From positions 7,006,001 to 7,070,000 of the forward strand of contig OZ005693.1 of NCBI GenBank assembly GCA_963930775.1: a stretch of 64,000 nucleotides of DNA, given 5' to 3'. The stretch comes from Cliona cf. orientalis. Its lineage: Eukaryota; Porifera; Demospongiae; Clionaida; Clionaidae. How positions within the stretch are numbered: the stretch's first letter is position 1; each line of letters begins with the position of its first letter. The notes beneath the pieces were generated by a model. That model did no database searches, had not been told where the DNA came from, and was given only the letters and a program-made list of their open reading frames with translations. The position numbers and the translations under genes were made by a program. Shown here piece after piece: positions 9,564 to 22,100 of this stretch.

Positions 9564-11427
9564 GGTACCATTTAATTGCGTGGGCGTGAGCGTCAGGAAT
9601 GGCTAATTCAATTAGCGAATAGTGAAGGGGCGTGGCCGAAGAGGCCATACGAGTGCTTTTGGTCGAAGGTGGGCGTGTCCAGAATCGGCCAGGGATGATT
9701 ATGCGCGTGTAATTAGCGACCGGAAGTGGCCCCTGAAGAAAAGGCCGGTAATTGCCCACATCAAAGCAAGATCAAAGCATTCTTGCTTAACTATTAACCG
9801 CAACGACAAATTACACACTAAGTAGAAAAAAAAAGCAAATTTAAATAATTAAATAAATAAATAATCTAATTCATGGGGGGTTTGGGAGCACTTGGGGGGA
9901 TAATTTTTACATGGGCACGCAGAATGGGTCAAAACTAGAATTTTGATGGCGGGAAATTTTGATTCACACCTTACAATTAAAGTTATGGCCCTTTGAAGTT
10001 TCCCCATATGTTTGTATAGGAAGCCATGCACTTGCAATGTTTTCCGCCCACGCGCTACGTGAGGGGTGGGGCCACGCGCGCACATCAACGTGACGACCAT
10101 TACCCACTTTGGTCAAAATTGATGTATAGGCTGCCTGCTTGCATTGTATGGCTCTACTATGCATCCAGCTCGACTATGTGGTGGTTTTCGGACAATTTTT
10201 TTTTCTGCTTAGTGTTCTGGTCTCCTTGATTACACACTATGTAGAAAAAAAAAGCAAATTTAAATAATTAAATAAATAAATAATCTAATTCATGGGGGGT
10301 TTGGGAGCACTTGGGGGGATAATTTTTACATGGGCACGCAGAATGGGTCAAAACTAGAATTTTGATGGCGGGAAATTTTGATTCACACCTTACAATTGAA
10401 GTTATGGCCCTTTGAAGTTTCCCCATATGTTTGTATAGGAAGCCATGCACTTGCAATGTTTTCCGCCCACGCGCTACGTGAGGGGTGGGGCCACGCGCGC
10501 ACATCAACGTGACGACCATTACCCACTTTGGTCAAAATTGATGTATAGGCTGCCTGCTTGCATTGTATGGCTCTACTATGCATCCAGCTCGACTATGTGG
10601 TGGTTTTCGGACAATTTTTTTTTCTGCTTAGTGTTCTGGTCTCCTTGTTAAACACTAAAAAAAAAAAAAAAAAAAAAAAAAAAGCTTATTAGGCCTAATT
10701 AAGCATGTGGGCGTGTTCCTGGCACTGTGTGGAGTGTGTGCGTGTGCGTTAATGCAGGTTTTATTGCTTCCGATTGGGCGTGGCTTCACGGGCCAGTGCT
10801 TGGACATCGGCGCCTGGGACTTGGCCTCGGCGATAGGTGGGCGTGTCCCGGAAGCGGTGGTGACCTTTGAACCCCGCAAGGAGGCTTTGGGGGCGTGGCA
10901 GGAGGTCAAAGGTGAGGCTATGTCTGTTAATGAGGCACTGTACGCCGGTGCGATCGAGGGGCCTGTACGGCTGGACGGAAGCTGACGATGGTTTGAAGCG
11001 GATGTGGTTGCGATGACGTGTTGTTACTCCGCCCACACAGGAAATGAGGTGAGCTCTTGCGTGGGCGGTGTGGCAGAACGGCCTCCAAGTGTTTGTTGTG
11101 TGTTTTGGCCTTGAGGAAGCTGTGTGTTTTAATTGGGATTGATTGTGGGCTTCCGGTGGACATCCGGTGGTTAGTAGGCACTTGATTGAGAATGGTGGTC
11201 CTTGGGGAACAGGGTGGGGCTGTTTTGGGCGTGGCCTGGCCCCTCCCTTCCGGCTCGGCTTCCGGTCCATGGAGGATATTAAATGAACACTTCCGGCTCT
11301 ATCAGCCACACCCCTGAGACCTGTGCAATTAAAAGGGCGTGGTTACACAACATGCACCTCACTAATGACTTTGATGTGGTTTATGTTTCATATCCCTCAC
11401 CTCACGCCCACGCAATTTAATGGTACC
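9564..11427 (-). mobile_element. TTAA-flanked DNA transposon, copy 2, with insertion
   Basis: Inverted copy of 4558-5558, again with TTAA outside both ends (9560-9563 and 11428-11431) and the same GGTACC termini. It is about 0.84 kb longer because a tandem dimer (9811-10657) interrupts it at the position where copy 1 has a short poly-T tract (about 5300-5312). The rest is nearly identical to copy 1, with a few substitutions and small indels. A frame at 10761-11309 (-) is intact here for 182 codons but broken by a one-base indel in copy 1. Confidence 0.8.
9816..10657. repeat. Tandem dimer of a 399-bp CACTA-ended unit
   Basis: Two units, 9816-10214 and 10235-10633, repeat with a 419-bp period. 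Each starts CACTA(A/T)GTAGAAAA and ends TTTTCTGCTTAGTG, so each has an imperfect terminal inverted repeat of about 18 bp beginning CACTA. The 20-bp linker TTCTGGTCTCCTTGATTACA separates them. After the second unit a near-copy of the linker leads to a third CACTA at 10653-10657 that runs straight into poly-A. The units are almost identical. Confidence 0.85.
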
Positions 11428-11431
11428 TTAA

Positions 11432-12263
11432 TAATCTCACCACATCAGGCACATCCCTATTTTTGTGGAGATGCTTTGATGTAGACCAGTTAGATGGTGA
11501 CCTCTTCAGCGGCCATGGATGAGCTTGACAGTGGTTTCTTTGGGCCCTGAGTTTTTGTCATTTATGATGATGATTGAGAGATGTCCAATTTTATAAATGT
11601 GCCACTATCACATTCTATTAAACGCCTTCTTACAAGACGGGCACATAATATGTTTTATTAGCATGCATATATTGCTATTTTGTGCCCTTTGCTCTGCAAG
11701 AATTGCAAAAAAAGTAAGAAATTGGTCAGTCAAAATAATAATTATTACAAAATGACAGATCCTTACTAGATATGTTACAATGAGTAGTAGAACAAATTAT
11801 AACATCACCTTGCTCCAACACCTGGTCCAGTCTACCTTATTATAGCTATAGGCCTACCCCTATACTTCACTACTATTCAATCCATACCTATATCCAGAAC
11901 CTGCGTACAAAGTTTCACTTACCGACACTCTCCTAAAATACACGAACTTTGAACTGGATTTTGTACTTAATTAGTTCTCAGTGAAGACAATGGTTCATCG
12001 TAGGTAACGTATTAAAGGGTACTAGATCAAAAGGCTAGTAACATAAGAGGATAATAATTGTGTGAGGGATAATATTGTAATAATATAGTGTATTATTATA
12101 TGTATCAGTATTTATACAAGACAATAATATGCACTGACAGGACATGAACGGGTAAGGACGAAAGTAGCTACATGACATTGTGTATGAAGTATGAAGTATG
12201 ATGGAAAAATGACTAACTCTGTGTACTATTAAAATGGATATATTATAATATTGATCAATAATT
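11432..12263. other. Intergenic, AT-rich, no gene seen
   Basis: Downstream region of the KY-like gene. It contains no convincing frames and would hold that gene's 3' UTR and polyadenylation signals. Confidence 0.5.
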
Positions 12264-15200
12264 TTATGCTTGGATTATGTGTTTGAGAACAGTTGTCCAC
12301 TTTTGTTTCTGATTATCTGAGGAGTCGGACCTTAGAGCACTTATTATCACGATTGCTTGTCCATGTTCAGCAACTTCTACAGATAGCTCGTGTAAACCAG
12401 TCTGTGGATCAGAGTGCATTCGAGTTATCGGATTTATGTCAGATTCTGGAGTTGTAGCATGATGCCAGAATTTAACACTAGGAGGGCTGTAAAACGGTAT
12501 GGTAATTATGGAAGGAATGCGTTTAATGCTGGAGATCAGTGGATATCTTTCTTCATCTAGCTTCAAAGAGAATTTGCTATGAAATGGGTCAAAGATCTGC
12601 GGAAATGTGTATGTATCATTACAAGATAGTGCTTTGATCTTCAATTCAAATACTACCATTTTTTCAATGTTTGAGTCCTCGGGCCTATTCTGCACTACAC
12701 TACAGCTGCCTGCATACACATGAATGACCCATTGGCCTGTTTTGGGAAATACTATGTGAAGGTTACGTTGCTGCAGAAAATCACCAGTGGTGTCACTACC
12801 ATAATGTACTATGGCTTGATTGATGAATACTTCGCTATCTTGGCTGAGTCTCGTGTCAAATACCATTGCCTCAGGGGACTGGAAAGGGAATTTAACTTCA
12901 GATCCCTCTGAGACTTGATTGTAAAGAAGCAGCTCGTTTGGAATACTGAGACCAAGGTCATAGAATGCAGGATAGATTGTTGGATAGCACATGTTGGGTG
13001 TAGGGTTCTGAACTTGAAGTTGGATGTACATTACTAGATTGTAGCTCTCAATATCAGAGCTTGATTCAGCATGAGCACCAAAGAGTTGTACAGACCATGT
13101 TCCCACTGACAGAAATACAGCATTCATAGTGTACATGGATAGCTCGGAATCGTCTGTTATAGTTGGAGATAATAGAGTACACTGTTGAAGAGCTTTTTTA
13201 TCCAGTATTATGTCAGCATTGCCACCCTTAAATTCAATGTTTGGAATGAGGTGTATGCTGTGTCTTGGGGCTTGAAATTTGTAAATGAATGGATATCCAT
13301 CATCATGAAATGTGATGCATCCTGATTCGTAGCAACTGATGTTCAGTTCAGTAGCTATTGATGAATATATAGTAGGAAATAACTTGCCGCTTAATGCACT
13401 GTCTACATTCACACTAAGTGTAAATAGTGCAGTATCCTTCTCTGTACCAGTAGTGGTAGAAGCTCTGCCATAGACATGAACAAACCACTTTCCTGGTTTT
13501 GGGAATATAATACGCAAATCATAGTGCTGCTTCCATCGAGTTTCTTCGGGCAGGGTAGTGCAATTATTAATAGCTACAGTTGCATAATTTTCTATCAGCT
13601 CATTGGTTTGTGTCTCATAGGTGAGGTAGCAACAAAATTCGAGTACCCTCAATGAATGAAATGGTACAGTCAGCATTTCATTACCTGAAGCAAAGATTGC
13701 TTCTGGATACATCAATCTTACATAAGGTACGGTGATGTTAGGAAAACTCTGTTTTGAGTTACCATTCTTGACGTGCACGGAATATTTGAAAACTGTGGTA
13801 TAGCCACTAACTGTTGGCTGTTGAGAATCACTGTCCACTGCTTTGGTGGCACACAGATACACAGTCCACCACCCCAGACTAGGAAATACAGTGCGTAAAG
13901 CATGAAGGTGTGGGTCACCACTTTTATTTTGGGCAACAAGTGTGTTATGGTGGTGTATATTGTTAGCATTAACAGGATTCTCTGCTTTACCTTCAGCTAT
14001 GTAGTGAAAAAATTGTAATTCTGGCTTAGCATGAAAAGCAATATCTAGTTTTCCTGACAAAATCTCACAACAGTAGTCTGGCATAGGTTTATTCCAATGG
14101 AGAAGTTGGAAATCGAAGGCAGCTGCAGCCATGTCATACAGGATGGGGTATCCAATCTTGTACTGGCTACCTATGTCTGTATTACATTGGAGTTGGTAGG
14201 AGAGGACTTCTTCATAATTAGAAGTGGAAATATTCCTGGAGGCATAAATATTCAGGGTATACCACCCAGTGTGAGGAACTGCAGCCCGAATGTTGACAGT
14301 ACTAGTTCCTTGCTTAATATGGCTAATCTTCCTGTAAATGTAAACCAGTGTCTGATAGGCTACTTCATGAGAATTTGTGCTGTCATCAATCTCTTGCTGA
14401 ATGCTGCTGAGTTTCGCTATAAGCTTAACATCAGTGTTGCAGATAAAACTCACAGATACTATTGGATTGCAGGTTTCAATAGGGACTTCAAGATATTCAC
14501 TCCAATTGTCTGGATTGATTCCATACTCTGCTGCCTTGGGAGAAAGTGGAATCAATGGTTGCAACTTACTCAAAGTCAGAGGGTCCTTCAGTAGTTGCTG
14601 CTTCTTTTCTGTGGGCCAATGTGTGAGAATCATCCTTTGTGGTGGTATAGCGAAGAAGTGACAAGTGAAATTCTTCTGATACTCAGTATTTGGTGAGATG
14701 AAACCGCTACCCATAGAGCAATCCACTGGATACGCACTCCTTCCAAGGGTAATCTGCAAGAGAGAACGAGACAAGAACTTATGGCTCTATTCATGGCTAC
14801 AACTGTTGGATATTATGCTGCCAGAAGATGGCAATTAACATAATATCTATAATATAGTATCTTGCAAACGTGACCTGCATGCAAGAGTTAAGTACAATTG
14901 TTTTGACAGCCCATTGCCATATGCACTGACTCCAGGCTCACTCTGTTGATAATTCGACTTTCAAATCATGTAAGCTCTAGATCTCAATCCGCATTTATCA
15001 GCATGCTTACTCTTTGGCTATCTGTATAATTGTAGCTAAAGATGGTAGACTTCTCAACTTGACCATTGCAAATGATCTTTACTGCATGCATCTAATTTCC
15101 GCGAAGGAGGGGGGGAGACCACCTGTATATGTAATAATGTTATGATAGATCCCTCATCTGTGATAGTGGGCATGACCATGCATGTACTTCTTATAATAAT

Positions 15201-16720
15201 TATTATGCCTTACAGCTGAGATCTCACCTTTAACAGCACACTTGCAACTAGTTTTGCCCAAATTCTACCGTAAACTAATGCCTTCTAGAGCACACCCGTG
15301 TGCACTGCATGACTTTGCCAATTATATTTATTAGTCACACTTCAGAAATTAAAATCTAAATCTTGCCTGAAACATAATTGTTGCACTTATTCCGTAGCTA
15401 CCCAAATTTTGGTCTCCTGGAATGTCCACTACACTGTATTTGGCCCCCCCCCCCCAGGACAAACCCTGCTATATATATAGACCAACCCTGCTAAGGCGAG
15501 GCAAACTAAATTCACAGTTTATTGTCACAGACGTTTCAATTTTGCATGCGGGCGGGCGGTGATTATTCAGATTTCAAATTAGTAAGAGAGTGCAAGAAAC
15601 GCTAGGTTTTAACTCGCGATCGTCGAGGCCATGCCCTTCAACTGCAGTGCTCGAGAGGGCGGGGCCAAAGTGCCATATAGTTATTGCTGAAATATGAAAA
15701 AAATTTTGAGAAAATCTAAAAATCCATGCGGGCAGTGACGGTAAACTGCGAATTGGCCTAATCATCAAATTTTTGTACCCGAAACCCAGCCCCTAACCCT
15801 TCTTGTAAATGGTGAGGGAACTATGCATACAGTTGCCACGGACTGTGCAGGCGGGGGGGAGACCACCTGTACATGTTGTATGACAGATCCCTTATCTGTG
15901 TAGTCACCCACTACCATGTCTCTGATTTGACACTGGCACTTACGAAATTCCAGGTGTGCATGTTCTTTCTTGAAGCCTCAAAATCATTTTCTGAGCTCTC
16001 TAAAGATTGACTCTTCCACACTTTAATGTTACCGTGGACTACTTCAGCCATCATGCCACACTCGTCTACTAGAGACTTGAACAAATTAGCGTATCCACTG
16101 CTCACAGCTCTACGTCTTTCAAGTACACGTTCAGTTAGTGAGTCGTCAAGGCTCAAGTTGTTGTCTCCAGACTGATAGACTTGCCACAATTCCCTGTCCC
16201 ATGTAATATTGTTGGAAACCCAGCAATAGATGCAATATGCTTTGGCCATCTGTGTATGAAGCTCCGAGTCTTCTATTTCCCTTATGTTGTAAGCAGTGCT
16301 TTTGGTTAGAAAGCGAGAGAGATCCACGACAGACCTGGTCAATGATGGTGGTATACTAAGGGAGTAGCTCTCAATATCAGCAAGTTGGCCACCTTCTTTC
16401 CATCGTTGAAACACCTCCTGGACCTCTTTTCTTAACGATTCCTCTGATTTGCGAGGAACGAGTTTTTCAATTGTTGATTGGCACGCTAGCTCCACTGCAG
16501 ACGGACTATGGCAGGGTAGAAATTCTTTGTGGGGCTCTGGATCCACCGTGAACACACGGCTTCTCGGATTGCCCGCTTGATCGCCACTATCTTCGCTGCT
16601 AGCTGTTGTTGAAGTGGTGGATTCGTTCCGAGGGCTAACCGATGCTGCTGGCACCCCATGGCCAGGTCCAGGGGTGGAAAGCGAGCTCGTTTGAACGTGA
16701 GTCGAAGATCCGCAACCCAT
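12264..16720 (-). CDS. Kyphoscoliosis-peptidase-like protein, probable pseudoenzyme
   Basis: Two exons: 16720-15944 (donor GTAAGT) and 14753-12264 (acceptor TTGCAG). They join in phase 0 to give 1088 aa. The start is set at 16720 because MGCGSS is a good N-myristoylation signal with a neighbouring Cys for palmitoylation, so the protein is probably membrane-tethered. Residues about 130-275 form the transglutaminase-like core of the KY/hillarin family. RRAVSSGYANLF stands where the family has V-C-x-G-Y-A, so the nucleophilic Cys is Ser (AGC). The His (HTWNF) and, 15 residues on across the intron, the Asp (PVD) are kept. The C-terminal 800 residues are about six repeats of roughly 130 aa with a recurring FP-x-x-G-x-W-x-x-x-x-Y motif, resembling KY Ig-like repeats. 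The gene begins 112 bp after NPRL2 on the same strand. Confidence 0.85.
15103..15912. repeat. Pair of 65-bp direct repeats inside KY intron
   Basis: GGGGGGAGACCACCTGTA followed by ATGATAGATCCCTCATCTGT at about 15108-15165 recurs, slightly changed, at about 15850-15905. Both lie in the only intron of the KY-like gene. No inverted ends were seen for the segment between them. Confidence 0.6.
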
Positions 16721-16832
16721 CACTATAATAATTATAACTCTAAGATGCTTTGTAGGGGTGGGGCTGACGTTGATGTTGTGCAAAAAGGGGTGGATCTGAT
16801 CATGAATACATTTAAATTTGTAATAATTATTG

Positions 16833-18934
16833 TCACTTCCAACAAATAAGAACACTAGATGAAGTTTCAATCCAACTTTCAAGCTTCTGACTTGAGATAC
16901 CTGTTGTTGTAAACAAACACATGCATGGAATTCATTGCCCATACTAGCATTCACTTACCAAGTGCACAGCAGATTTCATCAAAGCAGTGTGAACCATCTA
17001 AGTAACTATAATGTCATGCAAAATCTTAAGTGATATAAAGTTAAAAGCAACTCCTAATAGTGCTACCTCTGCTGATCCAACTGGTTGAGTTCTTGTGAAA
17101 GAGGTTCATCAGAGTTAACCAGGACAGGGTATCTCTGCAGGTGTCGGATCAGTCCTCTCATTAGACCATACTGGATCAGCATCCTGAAGCACAAGTCAAC
17201 AAAGACAGAAACGTGCTATGACTATTATCACAATACAGTGCAACATGTAACTCCAGAAAGTGTTTGTCAGATACCAGTACACCATGCATGATTCACAGCA
17301 CATTATTGTACATAACATTCTGTCCATGAACATGCTCACATCTATATACACACACACCTTTCATCTACTCCCATATTGCCAAGGTCAGTTCTAGTGCAAA
17401 GGTCTCTAACACTGAGACCTGCTTCAAGGTCACAGTACAGTCGAAACACATCCGAAATTGACGGACTAGATCCTGTGGAAATTAAAGGCACTAAATCTTG
17501 TAAGGCTTGCTATATACATGTACATGTACATATAAGCACCCAACGAAAATTTAGCAGATTAGCAAACCTTGTGTTTCAACATACTCTAGACATTCCTGCT
17601 GTAGCTGAGAATCAGAAAGTAAGTCTTGCAGTTTTGGAAGGGGCACATACACGTTAGAGTACTAAACAAATACACAACAATAATCATTATAGGAACACAT
17701 GTACCCTGTTTCTGTCCATACCTGGAATATGCTGATGAGCTTCAAGAAACCGTATATGCTACACAAGAAATGCTGTCATGAAATCTTAAATATCTACACA
17801 ATGCAATATGACTTACACTAAATGTTGGATGCAAATCTTCACCACCTTAATGTCCACTTGTGACTCAAAGGCAATTTTCTTGATGTGATTAAAAGAATTG
17901 ATATAGGGAAGAATCTACAATCAATAATGATAGAATAATATTCACCACGCTCTTCATAATTATTCAAGCCGTAGAAGTACCTGTTCAATGGTTAGGTCCC
18001 ATGTAATGTCTTCAACGTCCTCCTTGGTGCAGGTGAAGATTGGAACATGGTAGTCCTCAACGGAAGGTGGCTCATCCAGGGTTGGGGTAATCTTAAGATG
18101 AAGTCGATTAGTCCCATCTAATATGAACAAACCGTGGTTTACATACCAAAGTAGTTATAAATTACAATACCTATGCTGATAGTGCAAAATCCACATGAGT
18201 TCAATTTCTTCCTGACATTGGACATGATTTCTGGAAGGTTTCTTCGGTTATTCTCCAATGAAAGGAATGAGCTCTCTGTCTAAACACAAAAGGAATGTAG
18301 ACAATACGACACAAAGGCTATGGTGAAATAAATCCAACATACCTCATAACTCTTGAAAGCATTACCCATCTTCAGAATGACAGCTTCATACGGTGAAGTG
18401 TCAGTTGACGACTCAAATACGAAGACAAAGTTGAACATGAATGCATTCCTTTCATACTTGTTATCCTCAATACACTTTGGACAACCGATGAACTTGCAGC
18501 CAGCAACCTCACTGAAAACATAACAACTGACTGCATGTACAAGAAATTTAGAAGCCATGCTAGCAGAGCGCCTCTGTATCAATGCACTTGACTATCCCTT
18601 GCACTTTGGCCCTCCCAGATAGCATATGCTTTGAAAGTACCCAACTCCCTCAATTCTGCTTTTATACTTATACAGTCATACAAGGTAGTACAATGTAATT
18701 TTAAAGTGCTGACACTGATATAAGTCGATCATAGAGCTGAGTTTTAGTGATGATTAGATCGTGGATAGCATCAAACTTGCTCCTCAGAGGAAAGTCTTCA
18801 GGAACCTACAGTGCAAAGAGTGGTGCGTCACTCAATTGTTGACTAACTACTAATACCTGAAACGATATCTTGGGGCCTGCTATGGGATCAAACTCGCTGA
18901 AAAACAGACATTTGATCTCTCCAGGGATAGCCAT
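16833..18934 (-). CDS. NPRL2: GATOR1 subunit NPRL2
   Basis: Twelve exons with GT-AG borders give 386 codons; the human protein has 380. Exons: 18934-18857, 18805-18714, 18511-18343, 18279-18171, 18117-17981, 17914-17817, 17758-17722, 17661-17568, 17472-17358, 17183-17067, 17005-16959, 16900-16833. All phases agree. Family landmarks in order: [20 protein letters not shown] at the N-terminus, [64 protein letters not shown] and the C-terminal VLICWK. NPRL2 with NPRL3 and DEPDC5 forms GATOR1, the RagA/B GTPase-activating complex that turns off TORC1 at the lysosome when amino acids are scarce (established). The second donor (GTCAGC, after 18714) is weak, but the frame and the alignment require it. 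It is divergent from TIMMDC1. Confidence 0.96.
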
Positions 18935-19101
18935 GATTGGTGCGCATTAAATAGCAAAGTACAAAACATGACCACACCCTAGCTCCGCCCACTCATGCTC
19001 AGCTGCATGCAGCTAGCTAGCTCGCGCTATGCTAGCATGCTATATATATTGAAGCACTGCCCACGTGGTTTGGGAACCAATAGATATAGACTAGACTAGA
19101 C
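18935..19101. promoter_or_regulatory. Bidirectional promoter NPRL2/TIMMDC1
   Basis: Only 167 bp separate the two start codons. The interval contains a palindromic E-box CACGTG (19062-19067), a CCAAT box (19077-19081) and a TATATATA stretch (about 19041-19048). It also has a GCATGCAGCTAGCTAGC palindromic run. The CACGTG core is the kind of site bound by MYC/MITF-TFE bHLH factors, which control lysosomal and metabolic genes in animals. A role here is inference. Confidence 0.6.
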
Positions 19102-22100
19102 ATGGAGGAAAAGGAAAGCAATACAGCTGGGAACGTGAAGACCGAAGCAACTGATAGGAATTCAGAAACTGGGATGGATAGACTTAAGGCACTGTTTACT
19201 ATCAGGTACAATAAATTATAGATAGCCTATGTATACACACACATCATACCCGACCTTTTCAGTGCCTGATTTGTAACAAAAAAGATGGTCGAACACCGGC
19301 GGTAAGCTTTCAAAAACGGGTAGATTTTCCTGGAAGAGGTAATACATCCTTGCCGTCTACAATGTAGTTTACTGCCTTCGCCTAAACTTCATGGACCCTA
19401 GATGTAACATAAAACTATTTCGATGATCGCTTGCTGTATGACAGTCTAGCTGTCCAGTGACTACATGTAGCCATCTGTACTAGTAAAGTGCAAATTGATG
19501 ACTTGACTCTGTTCTGCAATATCTGATTGGATGCGGCGAGATCTTGCCGCGCGGAACCAAAACTGAATATGCATTTCAGTAGACGTGTGCGAATTTGATT
19601 TCACGTTTCACGGATCCGGCGGGTCCATTTTTTTAAAGAAATCAGGAAAAAACTAGAGCTCTGAAGAGCACATACCCCGCGCGCTCTGTAGCCACTGTAG
19701 CGTACATGTACATGTAGTACTGCAACACTCTGCCGCAGAGCTGTTTTATGACCTGACGACCCTTTCCAACATAGAGGTTTGAGCATGCGCAGTCGCATCA
19801 GCATGCTAAAAGAGTGGGTGTGGTCCATAAACCACAGGCATGTTGAACCGAAAATGCATGATTTGTAACACTAGTAAGCCTTTTTGAGCAATTCAAAGCC
19901 CGTACAAACCCGTTTTTCATCGATATCTATCGATTGGTTGTGCTTACAGCACGCATAGACGCCTAGAACTCGAGATCTGGCGATTTTCGTGCCGACGACA
20001 ACAACGACAACAACGACAGACGGACAAACCGATTGCTTTACCCCTTGCGCATGCGCGCGGGGTAAATATAAATTAGTGGGTGTGGCAAAAGCGCATTAAT
20101 TAGAGTATCTACTAGTACAAGTAATGACAGCTACATGCACTAGTACAGCATGTACAGTGCAGTTGAAGTGGCTGACTTTGTTATCGATCGCCATCTGCAT
20201 CATGGCTGCATGGTTGAGCAATGCCTCCTGGTCAAATGTGGTCAAGATGTCGTCAAATCTCGAACTGTGGTGATATTATCATGGGAGAAATACTTTTGGC
20301 GGTTTGTGGCTTCTTTTAATGATGTTTTTAATGAGATTCATCTTTTTATTTTTATTTTTTCCTTGCCATCCGGGTCAACATTAATTTTGTAGTCAGCCTG
20401 TCCGTGAAACATGTAATCAATTTGGTATGGCCTCGCGTGTGTACTTAGTACTTGTGGCTTTTGGTTTTGATAATCATTATAAAATTAATGGTATTCTTGA
20501 GGATGTAGTAAGAATTTACAGTTTACAGGCACCAAATATTATAAAATTAATGAGCTTAGAAGTACTGCTCAGAAAAATTGGCGGCCAGGTGATGAGAAAC
20601 AAGCTTTGAAGACAACGCGCTTTGTAGCCACTGTAGCATAGTATTTGCTTGCAGAGCTGTTTTATGACTTGATGACCCTTTCCAAGACTGTGCTCGAGCA
20701 TGCACAGTCGCATAAGCTTATACCAGTGGAGTGGGTGTGATCGATAAACCACAGGCATGCTGAACAGAAAATGCATGATTTATAGCACTAGTAAGCCATT
20801 TTGGCAATTTGAAGCATGTAGAAACCAGGTTTTCACCGATATCTACTGATTGGTTATGCTTATAGCACGCACAAATGCCTAGAATGCAAGTTCTTGCGAT
20901 TTTCATGCTGATGACGACGACAGACGTACAAACCGATAACTTTACCCCTTGTGCATGTGCGTGGGATAATTAATGATTTTCATTGGAGTGGCGTTGTTTA
21001 TGGTAACGTACATGTAAGTGTCCCACAGGTATGGTGATGAGGTTCCAAGTGAGCTGAAGGACTTCTCTACAACTGTATGTGTGGTATCAATGTTTGGATT
21101 TCTGTTTGGAGGTATGATAGGTGCTCGCCATGCTGGAGACAAATATATCACTTTGAACCACAGCTCAAAGTTCACGTCAGTCATGCAGGCACAGGTTGGT
21201 TGGCATAATATTTTTGCTGTAGTATTAAATTTTGCTATGCACAAGGTGGATTAGATCGTGGTTAGGCAGAGGGTAGAAGTTACGGTTTGGTTAGAGCAAT
21301 AGGGTTGGTATTGTTGTGGACACGTTGATTGCATGGGAAGGGTATGCATACAGTGTAGGTTCTCTATTTGTTATTGTAAGTTCAAAGATTGTTTTTCCAT
21401 GCAGCTAAAAATTTGATTTTACCTTGCAGTATAAATGGCCTAGAGTGCTTTTCACTACTTGCTCTCATTAGTGAATGCTTTGTTCACAATAATATTTCCG
21501 CCTGAGCTTATGATCATAGTACAATTACATTGTATGTAAAGTTAATAGTACATCTACATGTGCAGTATATTGCATTGATACATAGATGGCGACCACTTTG
21601 GCAAGAGTTTTCTTTTCCCATGAAGTTTTCTTGTGTTTGCTACTTGTTCTTTGTACCATATATAGCGTGAGCTTCATGGTGCTGCGATGTTGGGGTTTGT
21701 GAGGCAAGGCTCCAAGTGGGGCTGGAAGGTGGGGCTCTTTGCTGGAATATTCAGGTACTTTGTACATGTACTCGATATACAGTCCAACCTCGATTATCCG
21801 AACCCCTTTGGCCAAGGGGAAATTTGGAACCGTTCGGATAAGCAAAAAGTTCGGATAACGTTGACCACACCCACTAGATCGATCATGCATGTAAAAACGT
21901 ATCATTGACAGATTTATCGAGCTTTTTGACGATTTTAATCCCATCCTCGATTGATAGAACGCTTACCATGCGTATCTTTTACTTCTTTGAGCGTTAAAAC
22001 TAGATTTGATAGCAGTGCAGCAGCTGGTTCTCGCGTTTCAACGACGCGACGTAGGTTTACTGCGCATGCGCAATCCAGTCACGTGGTCACAATGTGTACT

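Noticed and set aside
9849-10583. Pairs of 66-83-codon frames with apparent duplication
   Set aside because: They are identical shadows in the two units of the tandem dimer, which is non-coding.
14097-14661. Plus-strand frames of 165 and 86 codons
   Set aside because: They are antisense to the KY-like coding exon, whose repeats and splice sites are well supported.
17063-17065. Stop TAG as the end of NPRL2
   Set aside because: The codon overlaps a donor (AG|GTAGCA). Two further exons restore the conserved C-terminus ending ICWK and the usual length.
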